64,000 nt of DNA from positions 1-64,000 of the forward strand of contig CASFKY010000053.1 in the NCBI GenBank assembly GCA_949295465.1, read 5' to 3'. A model generated the notes under the pieces. That model searched no databases, had not been told where the DNA came from, and was given only the letters and a program-made list of their open reading frames with translations. Position 1 is the stretch's first letter, and each line of letters begins with the position of its first letter. Positions 52,247 to 63,684 of this stretch are shown here, in pieces. The translations under genes were made by a program, and so were the position numbers. The DNA comes from an uncultured Oscillospiraceae bacterium (GTDB taxonomy: Bacteria; Bacillota; Clostridia; Oscillospirales; Ruminococcaceae).

Positions 52247-52302
52247 ACGGCGGCCCTCCGCCCGGAAAACTCCGGGCAGCGGGCCGCCGTTCTCTCTTTT
52301 TA
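52247..52302 (+). terminator. Terminator after the amidohydrolase
   Basis: ACGGCGGCCC / GGGCCGCCGT with an inner CCCGGA/TCCGGG stem, followed by TCTCTCTTTTTATTT. Confidence 0.8.
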
Positions 52303-52611
52303 TTTCCACTTGACGGCAGTGCCGTAGGCCATCACCTCGGCCGCCGACTGCATGACGCTGGCCGAGGCGTACCGAAGTCCCAGCACCGCGTCGGCCCCCA
52401 TCTCCTCGGCCTCATGGGCCATCCGGCCGGTGGCGATCTGCCGGGCCTCGATGAGCATCTCGGTGTAGTCCTTCACCTCGCCGCCCACCAGGCTCTTCAT
52501 GGCGCTCATGAAATCCTTGCCGAAGTTTTTGGAATACACCACGCTGCCCTTGACGGTGCCCAGCACCTCAAACTCCCGGCCCGGCCAGTTCTCAATAGTT
52601 ACGATAGTCAT
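52300..52611 (-). CDS. YbjQ family (UPF0145) protein
   Basis: A 103-residue protein of the YbjQ fold, pentameric in solved members. Family stretches are FEVLGTVKGSVVYSKNFGKD, a RQIATGRMAHEAEEMGADAV helix and GLRYASASVMQSAAEVMAYG. Function is unproven; it is often labelled heavy-metal-binding without biochemical proof. Its start overlaps the MerR-type membrane regulator gene by 20 bases, so the two are co-translated. Confidence 0.88.
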   Translation of the reverse strand: MTIVTIENWPGREFEVLGTVKGSVVYSKNFGKDFMSAMKSLVGGEVKDYTEMLIEARQIATGRMAHEAEEMGADAVLGLRYASASVMQSAAEVMAYGTAVKWK

Positions 52612-53242
52612 CTTCTTCTCCTTTTCTGATTTCTTTTACCCGCTGGATGAGGGCCGCGATCACGCCTGCCCCGCAGATCAGCGGGATTGCCACCAAAAAC
52701 ACCATCACCGGCAGGGGCGGCGCCTCTTCCGGCTGGCTGAGGAAGGCCCAGAGCATCAGGGCGGCGGTGAATATCATCAGCGCCAGAAAGATGGACGCCC
52801 CCAGCGCCGCCCCCAGATAGGCCTGCCTGCGATCGGTTTTTTGAATATTCACAAAGGGCACCCCCTTTTTCTCCTCGGTATTCAGATCCTCCAGGAAGGC
52901 CCGGGCGTCCAGATCGCTGAGGGCGGCCGGCCCCTCCTGAAGCCGCCGGCAAAGGCTGGCCGCCGCTTCCAGACCGGCCTGCCGGTTTTGCAGCAGCAGC
53001 TGGTGGCGGGCCATTCCCTCCCGCAGGGAGAGCTGCCCCTCCAGCATGGCCTTCACCTCGGCGATGGGCACATCCAGCTTGCGCAGCAGCTTGATCCGCC
53101 GCAATATCTCCACATCCTCCTGGCTGTAGCTGCGGTAGCCGTTGCTCACCTCCCGCCGGGGACTCAGCAGCCCCTGGGATTCATAATACCGAATGTTCTT
53201 TTTGGTGACCCTCACCAGTGATTCCACCTCATTGATCTTCAC
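52592..53242 (-). CDS. MerR-type regulator with C-terminal membrane domain (216 aa)
   Basis: The N-terminal MerR winged HTH (KINEVESLVRVTKKNIRYYE, SQGLLSPRREVSNGYRSYSQ) and dimerisation helix cover residues 1-110. After a linker come two transmembrane helices (about 145-172 and 180-202) and a basic tail. The start is a GTG, with GGAGGA nine bases upstream; the ATG nine codons earlier would remove the ribosome site. A MerR-style operator with a 19-base spacer lies directly upstream, indicating autoregulation. Membrane-bound MerR proteins may sense envelope signals; the ligand is unknown. Confidence 0.85.
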   Translation of the reverse strand: MKINEVESLVRVTKKNIRYYESQGLLSPRREVSNGYRSYSQEDVEILRRIKLLRKLDVPIAEVKAMLEGQLSLREGMARHQLLLQNRQAGLEAAASLCRRLQEGPAALSDLDARAFLEDLNTEEKKGVPFVNIQKTDRRQAYLGAALGASIFLALMIFTAALMLWAFLSQPEEAPPLPVMVFLVAIPLICGAGVIAALIQRVKEIRKGEEDDYRNY

Positions 53243-53267
53243 CTGGAGTCTTCCTCCTTTCAAGAGC

Positions 53268-53298
53268 ATGATACACCTTCCAGCGGGCGGAAGGTCAA
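53268..53298 (-). promoter_or_regulatory. MerR-type promoter/operator with 19-base spacer
   Basis: Minus strand TTGACC (53293-53298), a 19-base spacer, TATCAT (53268-53273). The dyad ACCTTCC-N7-GGAAGGT (53275-53295) fills the spacer, the classical layout of MerR-activated promoters. Confidence 0.8.
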
Positions 53299-53419
53299 GG
53301 GTTTCTGTGCAGATGCGCGGGATTGTTCCGTTTGCTGTTTCGTGCTTTTTTGTGCCGTGCGCCTAAGGAACGATTTTCGGAGACTGTAAAGCTGCCTTCC
53401 CGCCGGGGGAATCTTTGCA

Positions 53420-53455
53420 AAAAAGCCCCGGCGCCAAAAATCGCGCCGGGGCTTT
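53420..53455 (-). terminator. Terminator of the DEAD-box helicase gene
   Basis: AAAGCCCCGGCGC / GCGCCGGGGCTTT with an 8-base loop, followed on the minus strand by TTTGC. Confidence 0.88.
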
Positions 53456-53467
53456 GGGCAGCCGGGC

Positions 53468-54652
53468 TCAGAAATAGCTGCGGATCTGCCATTTGTCGGT
53501 TTTTTCTACCTTTTCCTCCACCAGCTTCTGGTGGGCCTCGTCAAACTTCACCGGGCGGCACAGCTCGGTGTTGCGGGTGAGGCGCAGCAGCTCGTTCACC
53601 CGCTTTTCCTCCTCGGGGGTGTACATCAGGTAGCTGACCCCCTCCCGCCGGGCCCGGCCGGTGCGGCCGATGCGGTGGGTGTAGTGCTCGTTGGACTCGG
53701 GCACGTCGTAGTTGATCACCGCGTCCACATCCTCCACGTCGATGCCCCGGGCGGCCACGTCGGTGGCCACCAGCACGTTCAGCTTGCCCTCCTTGAAGGT
53801 GGTCATGATCTTGTTGCGCTCGGCCTGGGAGAGGTCGCCGTGGAGGCAGTCCACATTAAAATTCAGCCGGGCCAGCTGGTTGCCCAGGGTGGCGGTGGTG
53901 AACTTGGTGTTGCAGAACACCATCACCCGCTCATACCCGCCGGAAAGGATGATCTGGGCCAGATCGGCCAATTTGTCCCGCCCGGTGGTGCGCAGCTTGT
54001 ACTGGTGGATCTTGGGCAGGCTCTCTTCCACCGGCTGGACGGTGATCTCCTCCGCATCCCGCTGGTAGAGCCAGCCGATGTCCATTACTTCCCGGCTGAT
54101 GGTGGCGCTGAACATGGACAGGCTGCGCCGGGCTTTCATGATGTCGATGATGTGCCGCACATCCTTGTAAAAGCCCATGTTCAGCATCTCGTCGGCCTCG
54201 TCCAGCACCACCATGGTGACGGCGCTGATGTCCACGGTGCGGCGCTTCACATGGTCCATCAGACGGCCGGGGGTGGCCACCAGGATCTGGCAGCCCTTTT
54301 TCAGCTGGTCGATCTGCTTTTGCATGTTGGCGCCGCCGTACAGGCAGGCGATGCGAATCTTGGGCAGGAAATAGGCCAGATCCCGCAGGTCTCCGGCAAT
54401 CTGCTGGGCCAGCTCCCGGGTGGGGGCCAGGATCACCGTCTGGGGCTGGGCCTTGTCCTGGTCCACCTCCTGGATCACCGGGATGCCGAAGGCACAGGTC
54501 TTGCCGGTGCCGGTGGGGGCTTTGGCGATCACGTCCTTGCCTCTGAGCATCACCGGGATGGCTTTCTGCTGCACCTCGGTCATCTCCACAAAGCCCATCC
54601 GCTCCACCGCCTGCTGGATCTCGGGCAGGAGGGAAAGTTCCGTATATTTCAT
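53468..54652 (-). CDS. DEAD-box RNA helicase
   Basis: A helicase of about 394 residues. Motifs are in order: Q motif (FVEMTEVQQKAIP), I (APTGTGKT), Ia (PTRELAQQ), Ib (TPGRLMDH), II (VLDEADEML), III (SATI), IV (VMVFCNTK), V (ATDVAARGIDV) and VI (HRIGRTGR). It has the short core form plus a brief C-terminal tail, without the RNA-binding domain of DeaD/CsdA or DbpA. The start at 54652 is preferred; AAAGGA lies 12 bases upstream, and two in-frame starts further up lack a usable site. Probable role: RNA remodelling in ribosome assembly or decay. Confidence 0.93.
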   Translation of the reverse strand: MKYTELSLLPEIQQAVERMGFVEMTEVQQKAIPVMLRGKDVIAKAPTGTGKTCAFGIPVIQEVDQDKAQPQTVILAPTRELAQQIAGDLRDLAYFLPKIRIACLYGGANMQKQIDQLKKGCQILVATPGRLMDHVKRRTVDISAVTMVVLDEADEMLNMGFYKDVRHIIDIMKARRSLSMFSATISREVMDIGWLYQRDAEEITVQPVEESLPKIHQYKLRTTGRDKLADLAQIILSGGYERVMVFCNTKFTTATLGNQLARLNFNVDCLHGDLSQAERNKIMTTFKEGKLNVLVATDVAARGIDVEDVDAVINYDVPESNEHYTHRIGRTGRARREGVSYLMYTPEEEKRVNELLRLTRNTELCRPVKFDEAHQKLVEEKVEKTDKWQIRSYF

Positions 54653-54701
54653 AGTTTCGTCCATTCCTTTATATTTCACAATATTTCAAGAGATTTTTTT
54701 C

Positions 54702-54730
54702 ATTATAGCACAGCCGCCCCGAAAGCGAAA
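54702..54730 (-). promoter_or_regulatory. Helicase gene promoter
   Basis: Minus strand TTTCGC (54725-54730), 17 bases, TATAAT with a preceding TGTGC (54702-54707). Confidence 0.6.
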
Positions 54731-54756
54731 GCCCCGCCTCCCCCCTCAAAAAAGCA

Positions 54757-54785
54757 TTGTCCCCCGCCCGGAATCGTGTTATGCT
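54757..54785 (+). promoter_or_regulatory. Promoter of the c-di-AMP receptor gene
   Basis: TTGTCC (54757-54762), 17 bases, TATGCT (54780-54785). Confidence 0.6.
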
Positions 54786-54870
54786 AAGGGTAGGCCCACA
54801 AGGGCCGGCCGGGCAGCTTTTGGGCCCCGGCGGGCCCGGCGCCCCTGACTTTGCCAAGGAGGTACTTACC

Positions 54871-55221
54871 ATGGGAAACGAATCCAAGAACAAGCTGATC
54901 CTGGCCGTGCTGCAGGGCGAGGACTATGACGACACCGTCTACGAACTGAACCGCAACGGTTTCTTTGCCACCCTGCTCAGTTCTACCGGCGGCTTCTTGA
55001 AAAAGCGCAGCGTCACCCTGATGATCGGCGTCTCGGCCGACCAGGCCGACCAGGTGCTGGCCATCCTGAAAAAGCGGGCCGGCAAGCGCACCGAGACCAT
55101 CTATCAGTCCATGGCGCCCCTGAACGGGCATTCCGCCGCGCTGCCTGCGGTGCCGGTGGAGCGGGAGGCCGGCGGCGCCGCCATCTTTATTTTGGACCTG
55201 GAGTCTTTGCAGAAATTCTGA
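54871..55221 (+). CDS. darA: Cyclic-di-AMP receptor (DarA/PstA, PII-like)
   Basis: A 116-residue PII-like trimeric protein that binds cyclic-di-AMP. Family motifs are KLILAVLQGEDYDDTVYELN, the ligand loop FFATLLSSTGGFLKKRSVTL, and MIGVSADQADQVLAILKKRA. The T-/B-loop arrangement, with a short linker and a final AAIFILDLESLQKF strand, fits DarA. AAGGAGG precedes the ATG. The partner protein is unknown in the family. It stands alone between the divergent helicase gene and the convergent HU gene. Confidence 0.92.
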   Translation: MGNESKNKLILAVLQGEDYDDTVYELNRNGFFATLLSSTGGFLKKRSVTLMIGVSADQADQVLAILKKRAGKRTETIYQSMAPLNGHSAALPAVPVEREAGGAAIFILDLESLQKF

Positions 55222-55293
55222 GGCGCCTGCCGGGAAAGGGGCGGCCTCTCCCCGCCTCTTTCTGTATATCCGCCGCGCCAAACTCAAAACACC

Positions 55294-55345
55294 AAACGCC
55301 GGCCTGTGCGTCCCCCTTTGCGGGGCACACAGGCCGGCGTTTTTG
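55294..55345 (+). terminator. Terminator between darA and the HU gene
   Basis: AACGCCGGCCTGTG / CACAGGCCGGCGTT around a CCCC/GGGG apical stem, followed by TTTGG; A-rich on the other side, so it can act in both directions. Confidence 0.85.
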
Positions 55346-55360
55346 GCTCGAAAACCCGGA

Positions 55361-55636
55361 TTATTTGCTGAGTTTCTCTTTCAGACGACCGCTGGCCTTG
55401 AAGCCGGGGATCGTCGTGGGTTGCAGCTGACTGGATACCTTGGTTTTGGGATTGGTGAAGGACTTGGTTTTGCGTTCCCGCATCTCAAAGCGGCCGAAAC
55501 CCGCGATGGTGACCTTATCCCCCTCCCGCAGTTTCTCCACGATGGTATCAAAAATACCATCCATCACAGTTTCTACCATCGGCTCCGAAATACCGGTATC
55601 TCGTGACACCTTTGTGATCAACTGGGATCTGGTCAT
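55361..55636 (-). CDS. hup: HU family DNA-binding protein
   Basis: A 91-residue nucleoid protein. The N-terminal helical part (MTRSQLITKVSRDTGISEPM) and the beta-arm signature GDKVTIAGFGRFEMRERKTK match HU/IHF. The DNA-contacting arm reads SFTNPKTKVSSQLQPTTIPG, in which the usual Arg-Asn-Pro tip is Thr-Asn-Pro. It bends and compacts DNA. Monocistronic, with its own promoter and a GGGGGAAG ribosome site. Confidence 0.95.
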   Translation of the reverse strand: MTRSQLITKVSRDTGISEPMVETVMDGIFDTIVEKLREGDKVTIAGFGRFEMRERKTKSFTNPKTKVSSQLQPTTIPGFKASGRLKEKLSK

Positions 55637-55769
55637 ACTGAAACACTTCCCCCTTACTTTGACTTTTTTCAGCGGACTTCTGCCTACTGGCGTTTTTTAT
55701 TATGAAGCATTGCCGACCCATCTTCCCTCTATCTCATTTATACAGGCAAACTATAGTTTCGGCTTTACC

Positions 55770-55798
55770 ATTTTACGTTATTTTTTGAGCTTTTGCAA
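55770..55798 (-). promoter_or_regulatory. HU gene promoter
   Basis: Minus strand TTGCAA (55793-55798), 17 bases, TAAAAT (55770-55775). The surrounding 55690-55920 stretch is AT-rich and holds no other gene; the rest of this 354-base gap is the carB terminator. Confidence 0.7.
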
Positions 55799-55912
55799 GA
55801 CTGTTTTCTTTCCTTTTTTTCCGCTTTGAAAATCTTCCTGTTGAATCGACATTTTTTTGCCGAACTTTTTTGTTACGAAATTGTGTATTTTTTTGTTTTT
55901 AACAACATTAAC

Positions 55913-55950
55913 AAAAAAGGGCCCCGCCGAAGCGTCGGCAGGGCCCTTTT
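55913..55950 (-). terminator. Terminator after carB
   Basis: GGGCCCTGCCGA / TCGGCGGGGCCC with a small CGCT loop (one bulge), followed on the minus strand by TTTTTTG. Confidence 0.88.
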
Positions 55951-55990
55951 GTCTGGTATCTTTTTGGGGTCTTGCGGGGAAAAAATCGCC

Positions 55991-59192
<3,202 letters not shown>

Positions 59193-59200
<8 letters not shown>

Positions 59201-60299
59201 TTCCCTTGGCCTCCTTGCTCTTCTTGATACGGTCCACAAAGCGGTCGAACAGGAACTCCACATCCTTGGGGCCGCCGCAGGCCTCGGGATGGAACTGGAC
59301 CGTGAAGCAGTTCCACCGGCTGTACTCGACGCCCTCGCAGGTGCCGTCGTTGGCGTTCACATGGCTCACCTTGCCGGCCTCGGCGGGCAGAGTGTCGCCG
59401 TCCACCGCGTAGCCGTGGTTCTGGCTGGTGATAAAGGTGCGGCCCAGGGCAAAGTCGGTGACCGGCTGGTTGGCGCCCCGGTGGCCGTATTTCATCTTGA
59501 CGGTGTGGGCCCCCGCCGCCAGGGCGGTGAGCTGGTGGCCCAGGCAGATGCCGAAGGCCGGGATGCCGCTGTCCAGCATGGTGCGGATGTTCTGGATGAT
59601 CTGGGTGTTGTCGGCCGGGTCGCCGGGGCCGTTGGTGAGCATCAGGCCGTCCGGCTGGAGGGCCATCACCTGCTCGGGGGTGGTCTGGGCGGGCAGCACC
59701 GTCACCTTGCAGCCCCGCTTGACCAGGCAGCGGATGATGTTCTTCTTGCAGCCGTAGTCCATGAGGGCCACATGGATCTTGCCCTCCTGGTTGAGGGTAT
59801 AGGGCTCCTTGCAGCAGACTGTCTCCACCGCGCCGGTGATGGTGTAGGCCTGGATCTTGGCCATCAGCTCCTCCAGGGCCGGGGCGTCGGCGGGGTCGAT
59901 TTCGGTGGTGATGGCCCCGTTCATGACGCCGCTCTCCCGCAGAATCCGGGTGAGGCGGCGGGTGTCCACCCCCTCGATGCCGATGATCTTGTTCTCTTTG
60001 AGGAAGGCATCCAGGGTGGTCTCACTGCGCCAGTTGGAGGGATGCTGGCAGGCCTCCCGCACGATGTAACCCCGGCACCATACCCGGTCGGACTCCTTGT
60101 CCTGGCTGTTCATGCCGTAGTTGCCGATAAGGGGATAGGTCTGGGTGATGATCTGGCCGTAGTAGCTGGGGTCGGTGAGGGTCTCCTCAAAGCCCACCAT
60201 GCCGGTGGTGAACACCACCTCGCCCACAGTGGTGCCGGGCATGCCCACCGAGCTGCCCTGCAAAACCAGGCCGTTGGCCAGGATGAGATATGCTTTCAT
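59193..60299 (-). CDS. carA: Carbamoyl-phosphate synthase small (glutaminase) subunit
   Basis: A 368-residue amidotransferase subunit that releases ammonia from glutamine for CarB. The N-terminal half has GEVVFTTGMVGFEETLTDPS and YYGQIITQTYPLIGNYGMN. The class I glutaminase domain has GPGDPADN, the nucleophile Cys252 in FGICLGHQLTALAAG, and the His-Glu pair in QFHPEACGGPKD. GAGGTACC-type site upstream; 24 bases after pyrE. Normal length. Confidence 0.97.
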
Positions 60300-60323
60300 A
60301 ACGGTACCTCTTTTCTGCGGGTT

Positions 60324-60935
60324 TCAGGCGTTGATGGTCTGCACGGCCTGCTCTTTCATCTTGCGGCTGCCCAGATGCACCAGGGGCAGCTTGCCCTCCT
60401 TGCAGATGGGGCACTCTTCGGGGGTGTAGCTGGGCAGTTCCAGCTTGAGGGCGCTGGCCAGGATGGGGATGGGCGAGGGCTTGTCGGCGGTGGTGCGGTC
60501 CACCACGCAGGTGATGCCCAGGCAGACGCCGCCCGCCTCCTCGATGACCCGCTTGGTTTCCAGGCTGGAGATGCCGGTGGTCACCACGTCCTCGGCGATG
60601 ATGCACCGCTCGCCCGGATGGATGGTGAACCGCTTGAGGGTCATCACATTGTCCACCCGCTCGGTGAAGATGGCCCGCTTGCCCAGCTGGCGGCCCAGCT
60701 CGTAGGCGTACACAATGCCGCCCATGGCCGGCCCCACCACCACGTCAATGGGGGTATCCTTCAGTTTTTCGGCCACCAGAGCCATCACCTGCTCGCACTT
60801 GTCCGGGTACTGCTGCAGGTAGGCCATCTGGCAGTAGGCGCCCGAGTGGCGGCCGCTGCTCAAAAGGAAGTGCCCTTCCAGGAAGGCCTCGCACTCCCGC
60901 AGGATCTCTTTGGGCTGTACCGTCTTCTGTTCCAT
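60324..60935 (-). CDS. pyrE: Orotate phosphoribosyltransferase
   Basis: A 203-residue enzyme that converts orotate and PRPP to OMP. The PRPP-binding motif is CIIAEDVVTTGISS. The N-terminal FLLSSGRHSGAYCQM and GPAMGGIVYAYELGR match the family. A Cys-pair ending (YTPEECPICKEGKLP) occurs in the clostridial form and may bind a metal. The ATG with AAAGGA upstream was chosen over one three codons earlier. It begins a second block (pyrE-carA-carB) after a gap of 163 bases. Confidence 0.95.
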   Translation of the reverse strand: MEQKTVQPKEILRECEAFLEGHFLLSSGRHSGAYCQMAYLQQYPDKCEQVMALVAEKLKDTPIDVVVGPAMGGIVYAYELGRQLGKRAIFTERVDNVMTLKRFTIHPGERCIIAEDVVTTGISSLETKRVIEEAGGVCLGITCVVDRTTADKPSPIPILASALKLELPSYTPEECPICKEGKLPLVHLGSRKMKEQAVQTINA

Positions 60936-61010
60936 CGTAAACATCCTTTCTCTTCCCGTCTTTCCGTCTTATCACCATTGCCCCGTGGGGCGTTTTGTCT
61001 TCATCCTGAA

Positions 61011-61024
61011 TATTTTATCCCAAT
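61011..61024 (-). promoter_or_regulatory. Repeated ATTGGGATAAAATA element before pyrE
   Basis: On the minus strand ATTGGGATAAAATA, containing a plausible -10 box TAAAAT. The identical 14-mer stands before pyrF at 63667-63680. AT-rich sequence with TTGCAT and TTTATA lies just upstream. Confidence 0.5.
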
Positions 61025-61098
61025 TTTCCTGAATATAAAAGGGGTTTATGCAAGAATATTCAATTTTAACGAATTTTTATTCACATTTCCCCGAATTT

Positions 61099-62025
61099 TC
61101 AGGGCCGGGCGCAGCCCCGGATCTCCGCGAGGCTCTCAACGCCGTTGGCCTCCATCCAGGCCTCCATCTCCTCATAGATGCGGTTGATAGAGCGGGGGTC
61201 CACAAAGTTGGCAGCCCCCACCTGGACGGCCTGGGCGCCGGCCATGATGAACTCCAGGGCGTCCCGGCCGGTGGCAATGCCGCCCAGGCCCACCACCGGG
61301 ATTTTCACGGCCCCCACCGCCTGCCAGACCATCCGCAGGGCCAGAGGCCGAATGGCCGGCCCTGAGAGCCCTGCAAAGATGTTGTCAAACACCGGGCGGC
61401 GCTTTTCCAGGTCGATGGCGCAGCCCTGGAAGGTGTTGGTGAGGCTGAGGGCGTCGGCGCCGGCCTCCTCCACCGCCCGGCACATGGCCGGGATGTCCTC
61501 GGCCTGGGGGCTGAGCTTGACCATCAGGGGCTTTTTGCAGGCGGCCCGCACCCGGCGCACCACCTGGGCCGCAGCCTCGGCCTTGACCCCGTACACCATG
61601 CCCCCCTGCTTCACATTGGGGCAGCTGATGTTCAGCTCGATCATGTCCGCGCTGCTGGCGCTGAGCAGGGCCGCGCCCTCCTCATATTCCTCCTCGCTGT
61701 GGCCGCCCAGGTTGGCGATGATGGCCACCCCGGCCGGGCGCAGCTGTGCCTCCATCTGGGGCAATTCCACCTGGATGAAGTGCTCCACTCCGGGGTTTTG
61801 CAGCCCGATGCTGTTCATGAGGCCGGCGGGGGTCTCCCACAGCCGCTCGCCCTCGTTGCCGTACTGGCCGTGGAGGGTGAGGCCCTTGCCGCACACAGCC
61901 CCCAGCTTGGGCAGATCTACCATGTGGGCGTACTCCACCCCGTAGCCGAAGGTGCCGGAGGCCCCCATGAGGGGGCTGTTCATCTCAAAACCCAGCAGGC
62001 TGGTTTTCAGTTCCGGCTTGCTCAT
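61099..62025 (-). CDS. pyrD: Dihydroorotate dehydrogenase B, catalytic subunit
   Basis: A 308-residue class 1B enzyme that oxidises dihydroorotate to orotate using FMN. Motifs are LMGASGTFGYG, NSIGLQNPGVEHF and the catalytic Cys135 in ELNISCPNVKQGG (Cys, not Ser, marks class 1). PVVGLGGIATGRDALEFIMA binds FMN phosphate. It pairs with PyrK, whose stop it overlaps (ATGA), to transfer electrons to NAD+. Confidence 0.97.
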   Translation of the reverse strand: MSKPELKTSLLGFEMNSPLMGASGTFGYGVEYAHMVDLPKLGAVCGKGLTLHGQYGNEGERLWETPAGLMNSIGLQNPGVEHFIQVELPQMEAQLRPAGVAIIANLGGHSEEEYEEGAALLSASSADMIELNISCPNVKQGGMVYGVKAEAAAQVVRRVRAACKKPLMVKLSPQAEDIPAMCRAVEEAGADALSLTNTFQGCAIDLEKRRPVFDNIFAGLSGPAIRPLALRMVWQAVGAVKIPVVGLGGIATGRDALEFIMAGAQAVQVGAANFVDPRSINRIYEEMEAWMEANGVESLAEIRGCARP

Positions 62026-62792
62026 TCTCCGAACACCTCGCTTCCCTCAAAGACCGGGCCGTTCTTGCAGACCGAGCGGGGCCCCTCCTTGGTGTGGCAG
62101 GTGCAGCCCAGGCAGGCCCCGATGCCGCAGGCCATCTTGTTTTCCATGCTCACCAGGCAGCGCACCCCGGCGGCAGCACATTTCTGGTATACGCCCCGCA
62201 TCATGGGCACCGGGCCGCAGGTGAGAATCAGATCGTATTTTTCCGGCTCCAGCATCTCGGTGACCAGCCCGTGGAAGCCGAACCGGCCGCTGTCGGTGGC
62301 CACCCGCACCACCTCACACAGACCCCGGAAGCTCTCCATGGCGAAGGGCTCATCCCGGAAGCCGAAGTAACCGTCCGGCCGGATGCCCCGGCCGTTCAGC
62401 TCCTTGGCCAGCTGGTAGAGGGGGGCGGTGCCGATGCCGCCGCCCACCAGGGCCAGGCGGGCCCCCTGGGGGATGGCTTGCACATCAAAGCCATTGCCGG
62501 CCGGGCCGGTGAGCTGGATGGCGTCCCCTGCCTCCAGCTGAGACAGCCGGCGGGTGCCCTCCCCCTTGATCTCGTAGAGAAACTCCACCGTCTTTTTTCC
62601 CTCGTCCCAGTGGTGCAGGCTGATGGGGCGGGAGAGGAAGGGCCCTTCCCCCAGCCCCCAGCACCGCAGCATAAAGAACTGGCCCGCATGGGGCAGGTGC
62701 TCCGGGTCACCCCAGCTGGCGCTCAGCAGCCGCACCGTATCGGTGAGGGCGATCTGATCCAGCACCACGCTGTCACAGCAGACTGCAGGCAT
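62022..62792 (-). CDS. pyrK: Dihydroorotate dehydrogenase B, electron-transfer subunit
   Basis: A 256-residue FAD and 2Fe-2S protein of the ferredoxin-reductase fold. The FAD-binding RPISLHHWDEG, the NAD-binding LALVGGGIGTAPLYQLAKEL and the C-terminal cluster motif CGIGACLGCTCHTKE (C-x4-C-x2-C-x11-C) are intact. It forms a heterotetramer with PyrD. The ATG is preferred over an in-frame TTG two codons upstream because GGAGG is well placed. It overlaps pyrF by 20 bases. Confidence 0.96.
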   Translation of the reverse strand: MPAVCCDSVVLDQIALTDTVRLLSASWGDPEHLPHAGQFFMLRCWGLGEGPFLSRPISLHHWDEGKKTVEFLYEIKGEGTRRLSQLEAGDAIQLTGPAGNGFDVQAIPQGARLALVGGGIGTAPLYQLAKELNGRGIRPDGYFGFRDEPFAMESFRGLCEVVRVATDSGRFGFHGLVTEMLEPEKYDLILTCGPVPMMRGVYQKCAAAGVRCLVSMENKMACGIGACLGCTCHTKEGPRSVCKNGPVFEGSEVFGE

Positions 62793-63642
62793 GGGCAATA
62801 TCCTCCTTCATCCGCACACATTCGTTGTAGGCGGCCTCATCAAAGGCCACACCCTCCTGCTTTTTGTAGGCCAGCAGGACGCCTCGGCTGGAGTTGACCG
62901 TGCCGCCGTTGCCCTTGTTCAGGTAGCGGGCGATGTCCTCGGCCTTGCCCCCCTGGGCCCCATAGCCGGGGATGAGGAAAAAGGTGGAGCCATACCGGGC
63001 CCGGATCTCCTCGGCCTCCTCGGTGTGGGTGCCGCCGATGACCAGGCCAATGGAGGAATACCCCTTTTCGCCCATGTAGTCCCGGCCCAGCTCCACCAGC
63101 TTGTCGCCCACCAGGTCGTACACATGGCGGCCGTCGGCCAGCTTCTCGTATTCAAAATCCTTGGCGCCCCCGTTGGAGGTGCGGCAGAGCACGAACAGTC
63201 CCTTGCCGCTCTTCTGGGCGTAGGGCAGATAGGGGCTGATGGAGTCCAGCCCCATATAGGGGGCCCGGGTGACGAAGTCCGCCTCGAAATCCCCCTCAAA
63301 ATGGCCCTTGGCATACATCTCGGCGGTCTTGGCAATGTCGCCCCGCTTGATGTCGGCAATCACCGGGATGCCCGCCTGGCGCACCATGGCCAGGGTGTCC
63401 CGGTAGGCCCGCATCCCGTCCAGGCCCAGGGCCTCATAATAGGCCACCTGCACCTTGTAGCAGCCGGCCACCCCCTTGGTGGCCTCCAGGATGGCCCGGT
63501 TGAAGCGGACGATGTTCTCACCGCAGGTGAGCTCCGGCTTGACGAAATCCGCGGGCAGATAGGAAAAATCGGTGTCCAGGCCCACGCACACCGGGCCCCG
63601 GCTCTCCACCGCCTGGTAGAGCTTGTCCATATTGGTCATCAT
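62773..63642 (-). CDS. pyrF: Orotidine-5'-phosphate decarboxylase (group 2)
   Basis: A 289-residue enzyme that decarboxylates OMP to UMP. The catalytic motif is VIADIKRGDI (Asp-x-Lys-x-x-Asp), with GLDTDFSYLP and TRAPYMGLDSISPYL as family markers; the long form is typical of group 2 (PyrF type 2). The ATG is preceded by AAGAGGT. It lies 42 bases after pyrC and begins the pyrF-pyrK-pyrD block, behind one copy of the repeated promoter-like element. Confidence 0.95.
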   Translation of the reverse strand: MMTNMDKLYQAVESRGPVCVGLDTDFSYLPADFVKPELTCGENIVRFNRAILEATKGVAGCYKVQVAYYEALGLDGMRAYRDTLAMVRQAGIPVIADIKRGDIAKTAEMYAKGHFEGDFEADFVTRAPYMGLDSISPYLPYAQKSGKGLFVLCRTSNGGAKDFEYEKLADGRHVYDLVGDKLVELGRDYMGEKGYSSIGLVIGGTHTEEAEEIRARYGSTFFLIPGYGAQGGKAEDIARYLNKGNGGTVNSSRGVLLAYKKQEGVAFDEAAYNECVRMKEDIAHACSLL

Positions 63643-63666
63643 TCTATACCTCTTGTATATCTATAT

Positions 63667-63680
63667 TATTTTATCCCAAT
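63667..63680 (-). promoter_or_regulatory. Repeated ATTGGGATAAAATA element before pyrF
   Basis: Identical to the 14-mer at 61011-61024. It lies just after the pyrC stop, so it could be an internal promoter for pyrF-pyrK-pyrD. Confidence 0.5.
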
Positions 63681-63684
63681 CGTT

